From Singulisphaera sp. GP187 (GTDB lineage: Bacteria; Planctomycetota; Phycisphaerae; Phycisphaerales; SM1A02): a stretch of 58,313 nucleotides of DNA. Within the stretch, counting starts at the first letter, position 1; each line of letters opens with the position of its first letter. Location of the stretch: positions 1 through 58,313 of the forward strand of contig CAMBWI010000007.1 of NCBI GenBank assembly GCA_945871445.1. The letters are read 5' to 3'. The notes beneath the pieces were generated by a model. That model was not told where the DNA came from and ran no database searches. It worked only from the letters and a program-made list of their open reading frames with translations. Positions 8,862 to 17,574 of the stretch are shown here, one piece after another. The translations under genes were made by a program, and so were the position numbers.

Positions 8862-9116
8862 TAGGATTTCAGGAATGCGTTCGCGCAATTGACGAGCGAT
8901 TCCAGATTGCAAAGTCATGTTGCACGAAGGACAACCTACGCAAGCTCCATGAAAGCGAACATCAACAATTCCATCATGAACGGCAACCACTTCGACATCG
9001 CCGCCATCGGCTTGAATGTCGGGGCGAATGAGATCGACAACTGCTCGAACTCGAATAAGCAGTTCATTTGATGAAGGAACGCCCTTTTTGTTGTTTGAAG
9101 ATTTGGACTCAGGCAC
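8841..9116 (-). CDS. NifU C-terminal-like Fe-S scaffold protein
   Basis: A 91-residue single-domain protein of the NifU C-terminal (Nfu) family, which carries and delivers Fe-S clusters. The signature is ADGGDVEVVAVHDGIVDVRF followed by GACVGCPSCNMTL, with cysteines at residues 59, 62 and 65; the first two are the family CxxC and the third is extra. Length is normal for a stand-alone Nfu. The last six residues and stop are encoded by one unit of the 19-bp tandem array, so the natural C-terminus may have been altered by repeat expansion. Divergent from the lipoprotein gene. Confidence 0.92.
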   Translation of the reverse strand: MPESKSSNNKKGVPSSNELLIRVRAVVDLIRPDIQADGGDVEVVAVHDGIVDVRFHGACVGCPSCNMTLQSGIARQLRERIPEILEVRALN

Positions 9117-9140
9117 TCGAAGAGTCTATTCGACTTTTTC

Positions 9141-9146
9141 TATAAT
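9141..9146 (+). promoter_or_regulatory. Candidate -10 element for the lipoprotein/dapF/ast-like operon
   Basis: A perfect TATAAT ends seven bases before the ATG at 9153. No good -35 is visible. If used, transcription would begin almost on that ATG, giving a leaderless message. Confidence 0.4.
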
Positions 9147-9152
9147 GAACCT

Positions 9153-10637
9153 ATGAAATGCGTTCATCCATTCGATCCGAACCACTCAAGTCATGCATCT
9201 CGAATGAATGCGATGCTTGGGGTCGTCTGTGTTTCGATTTCGATTCTCGCATCAATTGGCGGTTGCGCTGCAACCCCTGCGGGCGACCCACTGAAGTCTC
9301 TTAGTCGAACTGATCTCGTACCAGCGCGCCAACTTGCGGCAATGGAAATTCTTGACGCTGAACCTACGAACCCTGAATACCTGAAGGCGCTGAGAAAAAT
9401 TTTGGTCCAGACTGGCTTCGTGCGCGAGTTGCGCGACGAAGCGTGGAATCGATTGATGAAGTACGACCTCTCGGGATTGAAGACATCGCTCGAATTGAAT
9501 CTGCCCAAGATGCAGATGTATGAATGGCGCACGGAAGTTTGCAAGCGCATCGGCGATCTAGGTTGGAAAGATATGACGCCCACACTTGTGCGTGCATGGG
9601 CAGTTGTCCTGCCAATTCTTGGTATGAATCTGATGGAGCGCCCTGAATATCTCGCACTTGTGAAGTTGTATGGAAAGGATCAAGTGCCAGAGGTGCTCTT
9701 TGATTTATTGCTCAAGAGCCATCCGATCAAGGAAGCGAACTTGCGAAGCCGTTGCTGGGAATTGCTGCTCGCAACTGGCGAGCGAGATCGAATACTCGCG
9801 TTGCTTGCTGATGAGAAAATCGCAACGACCGACTCGTTCATTCTTGATATGCGCAGGTCTGCAAGTGATCTGGAAATCGTTCCCAGAAATCGAGAGGAGA
9901 TTCTTTGGATGCGCGCACTACGAACGCCAGCGAAGCGGGCGTTCTGGGATGATGCGCGTGCAGCAGCCGCAAAGTTGCCTAAAGATGTTCGCGCAAACCT
10001 AGAGCCTCGAGATTTGCCGATCATTGTTGCAGTGGCGAAGTATCAGCCAGAACTTCTCACGCAAAGCCGAGATCAGTTATTCGATGAAATTTCGCTGCGA
10101 TTGGCAAAGGAAAAAGACCGCAGATATACCGCAAGTTTTGAAGGATTTGGAGCGCAACTTCCAGAAACGCCGCGTGGTCATGCAAAGGAAATGAAATGGG
10201 GAGATTGTGCGGCGGTCTTGATCGCATTGCAGGCATTCCAACAACCCGCAATCCGCGCACATATATTTGATATTGCAGATCGAGATCTTGCCGATCGGAC
10301 GACCGAGTATGGCGGGTTGATGCGTTTGGACGATCAAGGTCGATTTGAACTGGTCGAGTATCCCCCACAAAATCGTGGCAGCGATGTCAAATTCGAAGCT
10401 TCAAACGCAATGTTCGATCAAGGCTATGACGCGCTCTTTCACTTTCACAATCATGCGCAGGCGTATGACAATCAGCGATATGCCGGACCGCATTTCGGCG
10501 ATTTCAATTATTCCGATGCGACTGGAGTGAACGGACTTGTCTTTACATTCATCGATCGAAGTACGATCAATGCGGATTTCTATCGTCGTGGCCAAGTCGT
10601 GATCGACTTGGGAACCTTCACTCGATCGGAGGAATGA
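9153..10637 (+). CDS. Putative lipoprotein with helical repeats and a possible JAMM/MPN-like C-terminal domain
   Basis: I do not recognise a named family. The N-terminus has a lipoprotein signal (hydrophobic core then lipobox ASIGGC, cysteine near residue 38); the true start may be ATG 9204. Residues about 60-330 are rich in amphipathic helices, as in HEAT-like repeats. The C-terminal 110 residues have an invariant-looking block with TTEYGGLMRLD, FHFHNHAQ, AGPHFGDFNYSD and FIDRSTINADFY. The spacing of Glu, HxH and Asp recalls JAMM/MPN metallopeptidases, which is only an inference. It ends four bases before dapF and so probably heads that operon; it would be membrane-anchored outside the cytoplasm. 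Confidence 0.6.
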   Translation: MKCVHPFDPNHSSHASRMNAMLGVVCVSISILASIGGCAATPAGDPLKSLSRTDLVPARQLAAMEILDAEPTNPEYLKALRKILVQTGFVRELRDEAWNRLMKYDLSGLKTSLELNLPKMQMYEWRTEVCKRIGDLGWKDMTPTLVRAWAVVLPILGMNLMERPEYLALVKLYGKDQVPEVLFDLLLKSHPIKEANLRSRCWELLLATGERDRILALLADEKIATTDSFILDMRRSASDLEIVPRNREEILWMRALRTPAKRAFWDDARAAAAKLPKDVRANLEPRDLPIIVAVAKYQPELLTQSRDQLFDEISLRLAKEKDRRYTASFEGFGAQLPETPRGHAKEMKWGDCAAVLIALQAFQQPAIRAHIFDIADRDLADRTTEYGGLMRLDDQGRFELVEYPPQNRGSDVKFEASNAMFDQGYDALFHFHNHAQAYDNQRYAGPHFGDFNYSDATGVNGLVFTFIDRSTINADFYRRGQVVIDLGTFTRSEE

Positions 10638-10641
10638 ACTG

Positions 10642-11604
10642 ATGCGCTTTTCCAAAATGCATGGCATTGGTAATGACTACATCTATGTCGATGTGGCTCA
10701 GGAAAAAGTGAGCGATCCTGCTGCGCTTGCGCGTGCTGTCAGCGATCGACATATTGGCATTGGCGGTGATGGATTGATCTTGGTTGGTGCGGCAAGCGCT
10801 CGGTCCAACGCTCATGCAAGTATGCGAATGTTCAACGCCGATGGAAGTGAGTCGCAAATGTGCGGCAATGGAATTCGCTGTGTCACGAAATTCGTTGTAG
10901 ACCGCGGGATTTGCGATGAAAATCCGCTGCGAATAGAGACTGGGCGTGGTGTTCTGGAAATGGAGTGGTGGGTTGGCAGCGATGGTCGCGTGTGCGATGT
11001 CGAAGTTGACATGGGTGCGCCAATCCTGAGCGCCAAGGCAATTGGAGTGCGGTGGCCAGGAATCAATGACGATTCGCAGATCGTTGCTTGTCCATGGACT
11101 GATGTGATGTGGCGCGATGCGATGATTGCAGTGAGCAGCGCGGAGGAAACCACTCCGGATCTGAAGTGGTTGAAGTTCGCTGGTGTCAAGTCCACAGCAA
11201 GCGTGGTCTCGATGGGAAATCCTCACATCGTTTTCTGGTGTGAAGATGTTGCAAAAGTGCCACTCGAATCCATTGGCACTGCGATCGAACGTCACGCTTT
11301 CTTTCCACAGCAGATCAATGTTCACTTTGTCCAACTCTTGAGTCGTGGAGAACTTCGGATGAGAACGTGGGAACGCGGCTCTGGAATCACACTCGCATGT
11401 GGAACTGGCGCAAGCGCAGTGTGCGTTGCTGGGGTGCTCGAAGGAAGAAGTGATCGCACGGTTCGCATCCATCTTCCAGGCGGCGAACTCTCGCTGCGAT
11501 GGGACGAGACAGATGGGCGAGTCAGAATGCGCGGACCCGCTGTTCATGTTTTTGATGGGGTGTGGGATGAATCGAAATCGAGTGTGATGCATGCCACTCA
11601 ATAA
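10642..11604 (+). CDS. dapF: Diaminopimelate epimerase
   Basis: DapF interconverts LL- and meso-diaminopimelate, the last step before lysine and a peptidoglycan precursor. Two catalytic cysteines are visible: MCGNGIRC (about residue 73) and ACGTGASA (about residue 253), with the N-terminal signature KMHGIGNDYIYVD. At 320 residues it is slightly longer than the E. coli enzyme (274) because of insertions in the middle. Four bases after the lipoprotein gene; its stop lies inside the next gene (14-base overlap), implying translational coupling with the M20 peptidase. Confidence 0.96.
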   Translation: MRFSKMHGIGNDYIYVDVAQEKVSDPAALARAVSDRHIGIGGDGLILVGAASARSNAHASMRMFNADGSESQMCGNGIRCVTKFVVDRGICDENPLRIETGRGVLEMEWWVGSDGRVCDVEVDMGAPILSAKAIGVRWPGINDDSQIVACPWTDVMWRDAMIAVSSAEETTPDLKWLKFAGVKSTASVVSMGNPHIVFWCEDVAKVPLESIGTAIERHAFFPQQINVHFVQLLSRGELRMRTWERGSGITLACGTGASAVCVAGVLEGRSDRTVRIHLPGGELSLRWDETDGRVRMRGPAVHVFDGVWDESKSSVMHATQ

Positions 11605-12814
11605 CGCTGAGCAAAAAATTGCCGATGGAATTGCATCGCGCTCTGCACAAATGCTTATGGATTTGGCGCATTTGGTGGCAATTCCAACGGGGCATGGATA
11701 TAAAAAGGGGTTAGAAGAAACTCGAGCATGGATGAGCGCACGGCTCTCTGCGATGGGGGCAAAGATTCATCGAACCGCGGGCGGAGATCGACCAGATTGG
11801 TTGCGCGAACCGTGTGTGGATGGCGCAGGAGAAGCCGATAGCAGCGACATTCTGTTTGCGGATCGACTCGCGGGTGGCGTTGATGGCGTTGCGATTCTCT
11901 TGTGTGGGCATATCGATACGGTGCATGATCCTGCAGGAACTTTCCAGAAACTTTCCGATGAGCAGAATGGAATTCGACACGGACCTGGTGCGGCAGATAT
12001 GAAAGGTGGATTAATCGTTGCGCTCAACGCACTCGAGGTGTTGCATGCCCTGGGAATTTCTGTGCGCTGGTCATTTGCGATCAACGCTGATGAAGAGAGT
12101 GGAAGTTTCTGCAGCGCACATCAATTACAGTTGATTGCAAAGAAGCACGATGTTGGATTGGTGCTCGAACCCGCAGGTGGCGAAGGAAAATTTGTCGTAG
12201 AGAGATCTGGCTCTGCACAATTTCGAATTGATGCATTTGGTCGAGCGGCGCACGCAGGTCGCGATGCAGCGCTTGGTATCTCTGCAGTCGCTGCGCTGTG
12301 CGAAGCGATTAGCAAAGTGCTGTCGATTTCCGATCCTGCAGTTGGACGCACAATGAACATCGGTCCACTTGAAGGTGGCGAAGCGACAAACATCGTTCCA
12401 GATCATGCGGCGGCTTGGGGAAATGCGCGTTATCAAAGCGATGAACAGCGGGCAGAAATTGATCGTGCTCTTGCACAAATTGTCACGCATGACCACGCCT
12501 TGCCTCGCATCACAGTCAAGACAATTCATAACCGTCCAAGAAAACCTGCGACAGCGCAGGTGATGGCAATTGCACAAGTCGCTCTCGCTGTCGCACACGA
12601 TCTCTCCGTGCCCGCAGGCACTCTTTCGACAGGTGGAGTCAGCGATGCAAACGTATTGCAGGCTGCAGGTCTTCCGTGTCTTGATGGACTTGGTGTTCGC
12701 GGCGGGAATCTTCATCGAACGGATGAATTTGTTGTCTCTGCAAGCTTGGTCGAGCGTGCGACAATTCTTGCTTTACTCATCAACCGTCTTGTCTCGAGAC
12801 CTTTCGTAACATAA
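11591..12814 (+). CDS. M20 family metallopeptidase/desuccinylase-like amidohydrolase
   Basis: A 407-residue zinc hydrolase of the M20 (ArgE/DapE/carboxypeptidase G2) family. Metal and catalytic motifs are all present: LCGHIDTVHD, PGAADMKGG, NADEESGS (general base and metal ligand) and the C-terminal LHRTDEFV histidine. The dimerisation lid domain lies between about 200 and 320. Overlaps dapF by 14 bases and is four bases before the aminotransferase gene. In this context it is a good candidate for removing succinate from N-succinylglutamate, replacing the unrelated AstE; the alternative is DapE (succinyl-DAP desuccinylase), suggested by dapF next door. The family is certain, the substrate is not. 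Confidence 0.85.
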   Translation: MPLNNAEQKIADGIASRSAQMLMDLAHLVAIPTGHGYKKGLEETRAWMSARLSAMGAKIHRTAGGDRPDWLREPCVDGAGEADSSDILFADRLAGGVDGVAILLCGHIDTVHDPAGTFQKLSDEQNGIRHGPGAADMKGGLIVALNALEVLHALGISVRWSFAINADEESGSFCSAHQLQLIAKKHDVGLVLEPAGGEGKFVVERSGSAQFRIDAFGRAAHAGRDAALGISAVAALCEAISKVLSISDPAVGRTMNIGPLEGGEATNIVPDHAAAWGNARYQSDEQRAEIDRALAQIVTHDHALPRITVKTIHNRPRKPATAQVMAIAQVALAVAHDLSVPAGTLSTGGVSDANVLQAAGLPCLDGLGVRGGNLHRTDEFVVSASLVERATILALLINRLVSRPFVT

Positions 12815-12818
12815 CACT

Positions 12819-14306
12819 ATGACCGCCGGCCCATCACATGTCGCAGCGTCCACAAATGACTCGGATGCATTGCATGGTTTGTCGCATCTTCCAGCTCTCG
12901 CATCAAACGCGGCAGTTCGAAGTGCAATCGACACGATCCTTGCAGAATTGCGGCGCACGCAGGCATCGATCACGGGCGCTCGACCGGCGGATTCTTCCAA
13001 GGCGCATTCATACGCTTCCTGGCTGAAGCGCAACAACGAATTGCGCGGCCGTGCCACGATGTATCCATACGTTGGTGCTGGCATTGGAAATGGCGCGCTT
13101 GTGCAACTCGCTGACGGCAGCGTGAAGTGGGACATGATCAATGGAATTGGTGTGAATATGTTTGGGCACTCGGATCATCGAATGGTCGAGGCTGCTCTCG
13201 AGAGCGCTCTCTCTGATGTGTGTATGCAAGGGCATCTCCAACACAATGTTGACATTCTTGAGATCGCCGAAATTTTGACCGCGCAAGCGAGTCGCACAAG
13301 CCGCCTGCGTCATTGCTTTGTGACCAATTCTGGTTGTATGGCCAATGAAAATGCGCTGAAGATTTGCCAGCAGAAAACCAAGAGTGCGCCGCGAATCATC
13401 GCATTTGCAGATTGTTTTATGGGGCGCTCGACAACGATGAGCCAGATTGGAGATACCGCCGCATATCGGCAGGGACTCGTTCAAAATATTCTTGTTGATT
13501 ACATGCCGTTTTATGATGCGAATCTTGGCGCGCGTTCGACCGAAATTGCAGTGTGGCATTTGAAACAGTTGATCGATCGATATCCAAAGCAACATTCGTG
13601 CTTCATTATGGAGGTCGTACAAGGCGAAGGTGGATTCAATGTTGCGCCGCGCGAATTTCTCGAGGCGCTTATGCGTATGTGTCGTGACGCGTCGATACCT
13701 GTTTGGGTCGACGAGATTCAATCCTTTGGGCGAACAGAAAATATGTTTGCATTCGAAACGATTGGATTGGGCGAATACGTCGATGTCGCCACAGTTGGCA
13801 AGTTGACGCAGGTCTGCGCTTGTCTCTTCACTGAAGATCTCAACCCAGCTGCAGGATTGCTCGCAGGAACTTTCAGTTCGAGCACAAGTGCGTATCACGT
13901 TGGCAGGAGGGCGCTGGAGGTTCTGCGAGATGGGGACTATTACGGTGCGAATGGTCGAATTGCAAAATTGAATGCAGCCTTCCGTACTTGTGCAGAAGAT
14001 CTCGTGCGTCGCCGCCCAGAGTTTTTCCCACCAGTGATCGATGGATTCGGCCGACCTGTGCAGGCGGTCGTCGGTGGAATCGGCGCAATGATGCGATTGA
14101 CTCCACTTGGCGGGAAAAAAGATGCGCTCACGGCGTTACTCAAGGTCATGTTCGAAGAGGGGGTCATTGCACTCACGTGTGGGCATGGGCCATATCACCT
14201 TCGATTGCTTCCACCATTTGGAGTGATGCAGCCTGAACAATTCAAGCCAGTTTTCGAAATCATTGAGAAGTCTCTTGAGAAAATGAAATCTGAGAAAATG
14301 AAATAA
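12819..14306 (+). CDS. Class III PLP aminotransferase (succinylornithine/acetylornithine/lysine-type)
   Basis: A 495-residue fold-type I class III aminotransferase. Visible motifs are the phosphate-binding NSGCMANENALK, the PLP ring-binding VWVDEIQSFGR, and VATVGKLTQVC where the lysine forms the Schiff base. It is longer than ArgD/AstC (about 400) by roughly 80 N-terminal residues, a length closer to L-lysine 6-transaminase. Placed between an M20 hydrolase and astA/astD-like genes it most likely transfers the delta-amino group of N-succinylornithine, the AstC step. The 3' end carries a perfect-looking 15-bp duplication. Confidence 0.85.
   Translation: MTAGPSHVAASTNDSDALHGLSHLPALASNAAVRSAIDTILAELRRTQASITGARPADSSKAHSYASWLKRNNELRGRATMYPYVGAGIGNGALVQLADGSVKWDMINGIGVNMFGHSDHRMVEAALESALSDVCMQGHLQHNVDILEIAEILTAQASRTSRLRHCFVTNSGCMANENALKICQQKTKSAPRIIAFADCFMGRSTTMSQIGDTAAYRQGLVQNILVDYMPFYDANLGARSTEIAVWHLKQLIDRYPKQHSCFIMEVVQGEGGFNVAPREFLEALMRMCRDASIPVWVDEIQSFGRTENMFAFETIGLGEYVDVATVGKLTQVCACLFTEDLNPAAGLLAGTFSSSTSAYHVGRRALEVLRDGDYYGANGRIAKLNAAFRTCAEDLVRRRPEFFPPVIDGFGRPVQAVVGGIGAMMRLTPLGGKKDALTALLKVMFEEGVIALTCGHGPYHLRLLPPFGVMQPEQFKPVFEIIEKSLEKMKSEKMK
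14276..14305 (+). repeat. 15-bp duplication at the 3' end of the aminotransferase gene
   Basis: TGAGAAAATGAAATC (14276-14290) is followed at once by TGAGAAAATGAAATA (14291-14305), giving the repeated peptide EKMKSEKMK at the C-terminus. The second unit differs only where it forms the stop codon. Confidence 0.9.
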
Positions 14307-14309
14307 ACA

Positions 14310-15395
14310 ATGTTCATCATTCGCCAAGCTATGAACGAGGACATGCCGCAACTGTTGAAGTTGTCAAAGTTGGTGCATTCATTCAACCTTCCGCAAGATA
14401 AAGATTCGCTCGCTGCAAAGATTGACCGCAGTCAGCGCGCATTTGCTGGATCGGTCAAGGATCCGAAGGGGCGCGAATTTGTCTTTGTATTGGAGGATCT
14501 CGAAAGCAAATCTGTGATTGGCACGAGTGCGGTCTATTCCAAGATTTCGTGGCCTGGTCATCCGCATTTATTTTTTAAAGTTCGTAAGCACGAGCATTAC
14601 AGCAAGGACCTTGGAACAGGTCAGGTGCATGTCACGATTCAGTTGGATACCGATGAAACTGGGCCGAGTGAAATTGGAGGTTTAATTCTTGCTCCTGGCT
14701 ATCGAGGTCATCCGCAGAAACTTGGATCGCTTCTTTCTTACGCGCGATTTCAATTCATCGGATTGCATCCCAATTGGTTTCAAAAGCGCATCCTTGCCGA
14801 ATTGATGGGGGCGTTGACTCCCGACAGTCATTCATCGCTTTGGGATTATTTGGGGCGGCGATTTATCAACCTTTCGTATACCGAAGCAGATACTTTCAAT
14901 CAGCGAAGCAAAGAATTCATCCTAAAATTATTTCCACCTGTTGAAATTTATATTTCGCTCCTTCCCCCTGAAGCCAGACAGTTGGTTGGAAAAGTTGGCG
15001 ACGAAACATTGCCAGCGTTGCATATGTTGCAGAAATTAGGATTTCAGACGCAGGATCATGTTGATCCATTTGATGGCGGGCCTTATCTGCAAGCGTCGCG
15101 TGATGACATTCCAATCGTGCGGCATTCAGCAAGTCGTACGCTTGCAGGAGCAAGTACAAGCGCAACACATTCTGGTGTTGTTTCGTGTGTCGGAGATTTC
15201 GGATTTCGCGCGATGCGAAGTGATTTTATGGTTTCTGGTGATTCCGTTCGACTTCCTGCCAAGACGATCGCAACACTCGGCGCTCAAACGCGCGCAACGA
15301 TTGGATTGACTGCGCTTGATAAAAGTTCGAACGCAATTGCGCTGACAAGTTCGACCAAATCGAAAGCCAAGCGAGGACCGCGGAGTCGCGGATGA
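14310..15395 (+). CDS. astA: Arginine/ornithine N-succinyltransferase (AstA family)
   Basis: AstA transfers succinate from succinyl-CoA to the alpha-amino group of arginine or ornithine, opening the succinyltransferase catabolic route. Family blocks are clear: IGGLILAPGYRGHPQKLGS (acetyl-CoA-type P-loop region), LWDYLGRRFINLSYTEAD, and GDETLPALHMLQKLGF with HVDPFDGGP. The 361-residue length fits (about 340). The last 25 residues are a basic low-complexity tail (STKSKAKRGPRSRG). The start lies three bases after the aminotransferase stop, and its stop overlaps the aldehyde dehydrogenase start by four bases. Specificity for arginine or ornithine cannot be read from sequence; absence of astB nearby favours ornithine. 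Confidence 0.9.
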   Translation: MFIIRQAMNEDMPQLLKLSKLVHSFNLPQDKDSLAAKIDRSQRAFAGSVKDPKGREFVFVLEDLESKSVIGTSAVYSKISWPGHPHLFFKVRKHEHYSKDLGTGQVHVTIQLDTDETGPSEIGGLILAPGYRGHPQKLGSLLSYARFQFIGLHPNWFQKRILAELMGALTPDSHSSLWDYLGRRFINLSYTEADTFNQRSKEFILKLFPPVEIYISLLPPEARQLVGKVGDETLPALHMLQKLGFQTQDHVDPFDGGPYLQASRDDIPIVRHSASRTLAGASTSATHSGVVSCVGDFGFRAMRSDFMVSGDSVRLPAKTIATLGAQTRATIGLTALDKSSNAIALTSSTKSKAKRGPRSRG

Positions 15396-16912
15396 ATGAG
15401 GCGGTTCGTCGAGGGCTTCTCGCGCATCAACCAAGCGACTTGATTGGTGGGAAGTTTCTTGCGCTGCAATCTGCAGGTGTCGTGGGATCATCGGAGCTTG
15501 TTGCAAGTCACGATCCTGCACATCCAAATGTCCAAGTTTGGTCTGCCGCTGCGCAACTTTCGCATATTGATCTCGCTGTGAAGGCCGCTCGAGCGGCAGG
15601 GCAAGGGTGGATCGATGCTGGCCAAGATGTTCGTCGTGCGGCATTGATGCGCTGGAAGGATGTTGTCTTTGCCAATGAAGATCGAATCGCACGGCTTATT
15701 ACGCTCGAGGCTGGGAAAACTCTCGCCGAGAGTCATCTTGAAGCAAAGGCACTTGCGGACAAAGTCTCAATCACGCTCGAAGCGCAGAACGCAAATCGAA
15801 TTGCAGGATTCGAATTCGCAGTCAATCCAACTCGCCAAGGCATCTGCGCATTTCGCCCTCACGGGGTGATGGCAGTCTTTGGTCCATTCAACTTTCCTGC
15901 GCATCTGCCCAATGGACATTTTGTTCCCGCACTCTTGGCTGGAAACACAGTCATTTTCAAGCCAAGCGAGCGCACGCCTGCGGTCGGTCAGCTCTTGGCA
16001 GAACTTGCCGACCTGGCTTCATTTCCTGCGGGAGTCTTCAATGTTGTCTCTGGAGGTCCACAAGTTGCAGCGAAACTGAGCGATCATCCAGATATCGACG
16101 GCATTCTTTTTACTGGATCGTGGATCACAGGGCGACGCATTCTTGCTGCGAACCTTGACCGCCCAGGTCGAATGATTGCACTTGAAATGGGCGGAAGTAA
16201 CGCTGCGATTGTTTGTGGTGATTGTCATCTCAAGCAAGCGGTGATCGAGTGCGTTCGATCCGCATTTGCGACGGCAGGTCAGCGTTGTTCGTGTACTCGA
16301 CGAATCATTGTCGATGCATCGATCGCAGAGACATTCATACCGCTCTTTGCAAAGGTCGCAAGCACACTACTCATCGGATCTGGTGATTCAAACGAGCCAA
16401 TTTTTATGGGGCCACTTATTTCGAGTGCGGCTCGCGAAAGCGTGCTTGCTTTTCAATCTCGCAAAGTCCGTGAAGGCGCGGTATCTATACTTCCAGCAAC
16501 CAAGTTGGATTGCGACGGTTGGTTTCTTTCCCCAGGCATAATGCAAGTTCAGCGCTTCGACATCATGACTGACGAAGAAGTTTTCGGACCACTTGTGCAG
16601 ATTGCAATTGCGTCAGATGATGACGACGCAATCGCACAAGCCAACGCTTCGCAATTTGGGCTTGCTGCAGCAGTTTTTACTGCAAACGAAGAACGTTGGA
16701 AGCGCATTTCGCCGCACATCCGCGCAGGATGCATCAACTGGAATGTCGGCACTGCTGGTGCGAGCAGTCGCTTGCCATTCGGTGGACTCGGTCGATCAGG
16801 AAACAATCGCCCAGCAGGTGCAATGAGTTTGGAGTATTGCGCCGCGCCAATTGCGCAACTTGAAGAACGCACTGACGCAGTTTCCCTGCCGCAAGGGATG
16901 CGACCGTTCTAG
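15392..16912 (+). CDS. astD: N-succinylglutamate 5-semialdehyde dehydrogenase (AstD-like)
   Basis: A 506-residue NAD(P)-dependent aldehyde dehydrogenase. Motifs are FGPFNFPAHLPNGH (cofactor and oxyanion region), FTGSWITGRR (Rossmann glycine), LEMGGSNAAIV (general-base glutamate) and the catalytic cysteine in GQRCSCTRR. These resemble AstD/SGSDH, and the chain is fused in context to an AstA-like gene by a four-base overlap. It would oxidise N-succinylglutamate semialdehyde to N-succinylglutamate. Last gene of the operon, ending convergently 26 bases from folE. Confidence 0.9.
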   Translation: MNEAVRRGLLAHQPSDLIGGKFLALQSAGVVGSSELVASHDPAHPNVQVWSAAAQLSHIDLAVKAARAAGQGWIDAGQDVRRAALMRWKDVVFANEDRIARLITLEAGKTLAESHLEAKALADKVSITLEAQNANRIAGFEFAVNPTRQGICAFRPHGVMAVFGPFNFPAHLPNGHFVPALLAGNTVIFKPSERTPAVGQLLAELADLASFPAGVFNVVSGGPQVAAKLSDHPDIDGILFTGSWITGRRILAANLDRPGRMIALEMGGSNAAIVCGDCHLKQAVIECVRSAFATAGQRCSCTRRIIVDASIAETFIPLFAKVASTLLIGSGDSNEPIFMGPLISSAARESVLAFQSRKVREGAVSILPATKLDCDGWFLSPGIMQVQRFDIMTDEEVFGPLVQIAIASDDDDAIAQANASQFGLAAAVFTANEERWKRISPHIRAGCINWNVGTAGASSRLPFGGLGRSGNNRPAGAMSLEYCAAPIAQLEERTDAVSLPQGMRPF

Positions 16913-16938
16913 TTACCGATATGCGGCGAATCTCGTGA

Positions 16939-17547
16939 TCACATTCCCGCAGCAGGGGCTTGTCCGATTGAAATCAAGCGTAAGAATTCAGAACGCGTCG
17001 AAGGATCTTCCAAGAAAACTCCAGTCAGCTTGCTTGTCGTTGTCCAAGCATGTGGTTGTCGCACTCCGCGATAACACATACAGAAGTGACGAGCCTGAAT
17101 GACAACTGCTGTGCCAAGTGGTTGTAAGTGTGTTTGAATTGCATTCGCGATCTGCGCAGTGAGTTTTTCTTGAACTTGCAATCGCTTTGCGTAGATGTCG
17201 ACAACTTTGGCAAGTTTGGAGAGACCGACAACTTTTCCATTTGGAATATATGCAACGTGCGCTTTGCCAACGAATGGAACCATATGGTGCTCGCAGTGAC
17301 TGTGCACATCGATTCCAGTCAACAAGACCATTTGATCGTAACCCTCAATCTCAGAAAAAGTTCGAGCAAGTTCTTCGGCAGGATCCATCGTGTATCCGAT
17401 GAAATGTTCCTGCATTGCCTGAATGACACGCTTGGGAGTATCAACGAGGCCCTCTCGTTCAGGATTTTCTCCGATAAATTTGAGCAGTTCGCGCACATGA
17501 GCCATCGCTGCGATGCTCTTTAGATCAGTCGGTTCAGGTCTTGGCAT
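16939..17547 (-). CDS. folE: GTP cyclohydrolase I
   Basis: FolE converts GTP to 7,8-dihydroneopterin triphosphate at the head of folate (or pterin and queuosine) synthesis. At 202 residues it has the typical size. Zinc and catalytic motifs are [10 protein letters not shown] and the C-terminal [11 protein letters not shown], with the GTP-binding STSKL-like segment present as [10 protein letters not shown]. No signal peptide. Divergent from the AsmA-like gene with almost no spacer, and convergent with astD. folD and glyA elsewhere in the window use the folate it helps make. Confidence 0.97.
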   Translation of the reverse strand: MPRPEPTDLKSIAAMAHVRELLKFIGENPEREGLVDTPKRVIQAMQEHFIGYTMDPAEELARTFSEIEGYDQMVLLTGIDVHSHCEHHMVPFVGKAHVAYIPNGKVVGLSKLAKVVDIYAKRLQVQEKLTAQIANAIQTHLQPLGTAVVIQARHFCMCYRGVRQPHAWTTTSKLTGVFLEDPSTRSEFLRLISIGQAPAAGM

Positions 17548-17574
17548 TGGGCAAGAATGATAGGCTTCTCTGTA

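Noticed and set aside
11591-16912. The dapF-linked cluster as a complete succinylase lysine-biosynthesis pathway (DapD/C/E/F)
   Set aside because: The acyltransferase is AstA-like, not DapD, and an aldehyde dehydrogenase has no role there; kept only as an alternative for the M20 gene.
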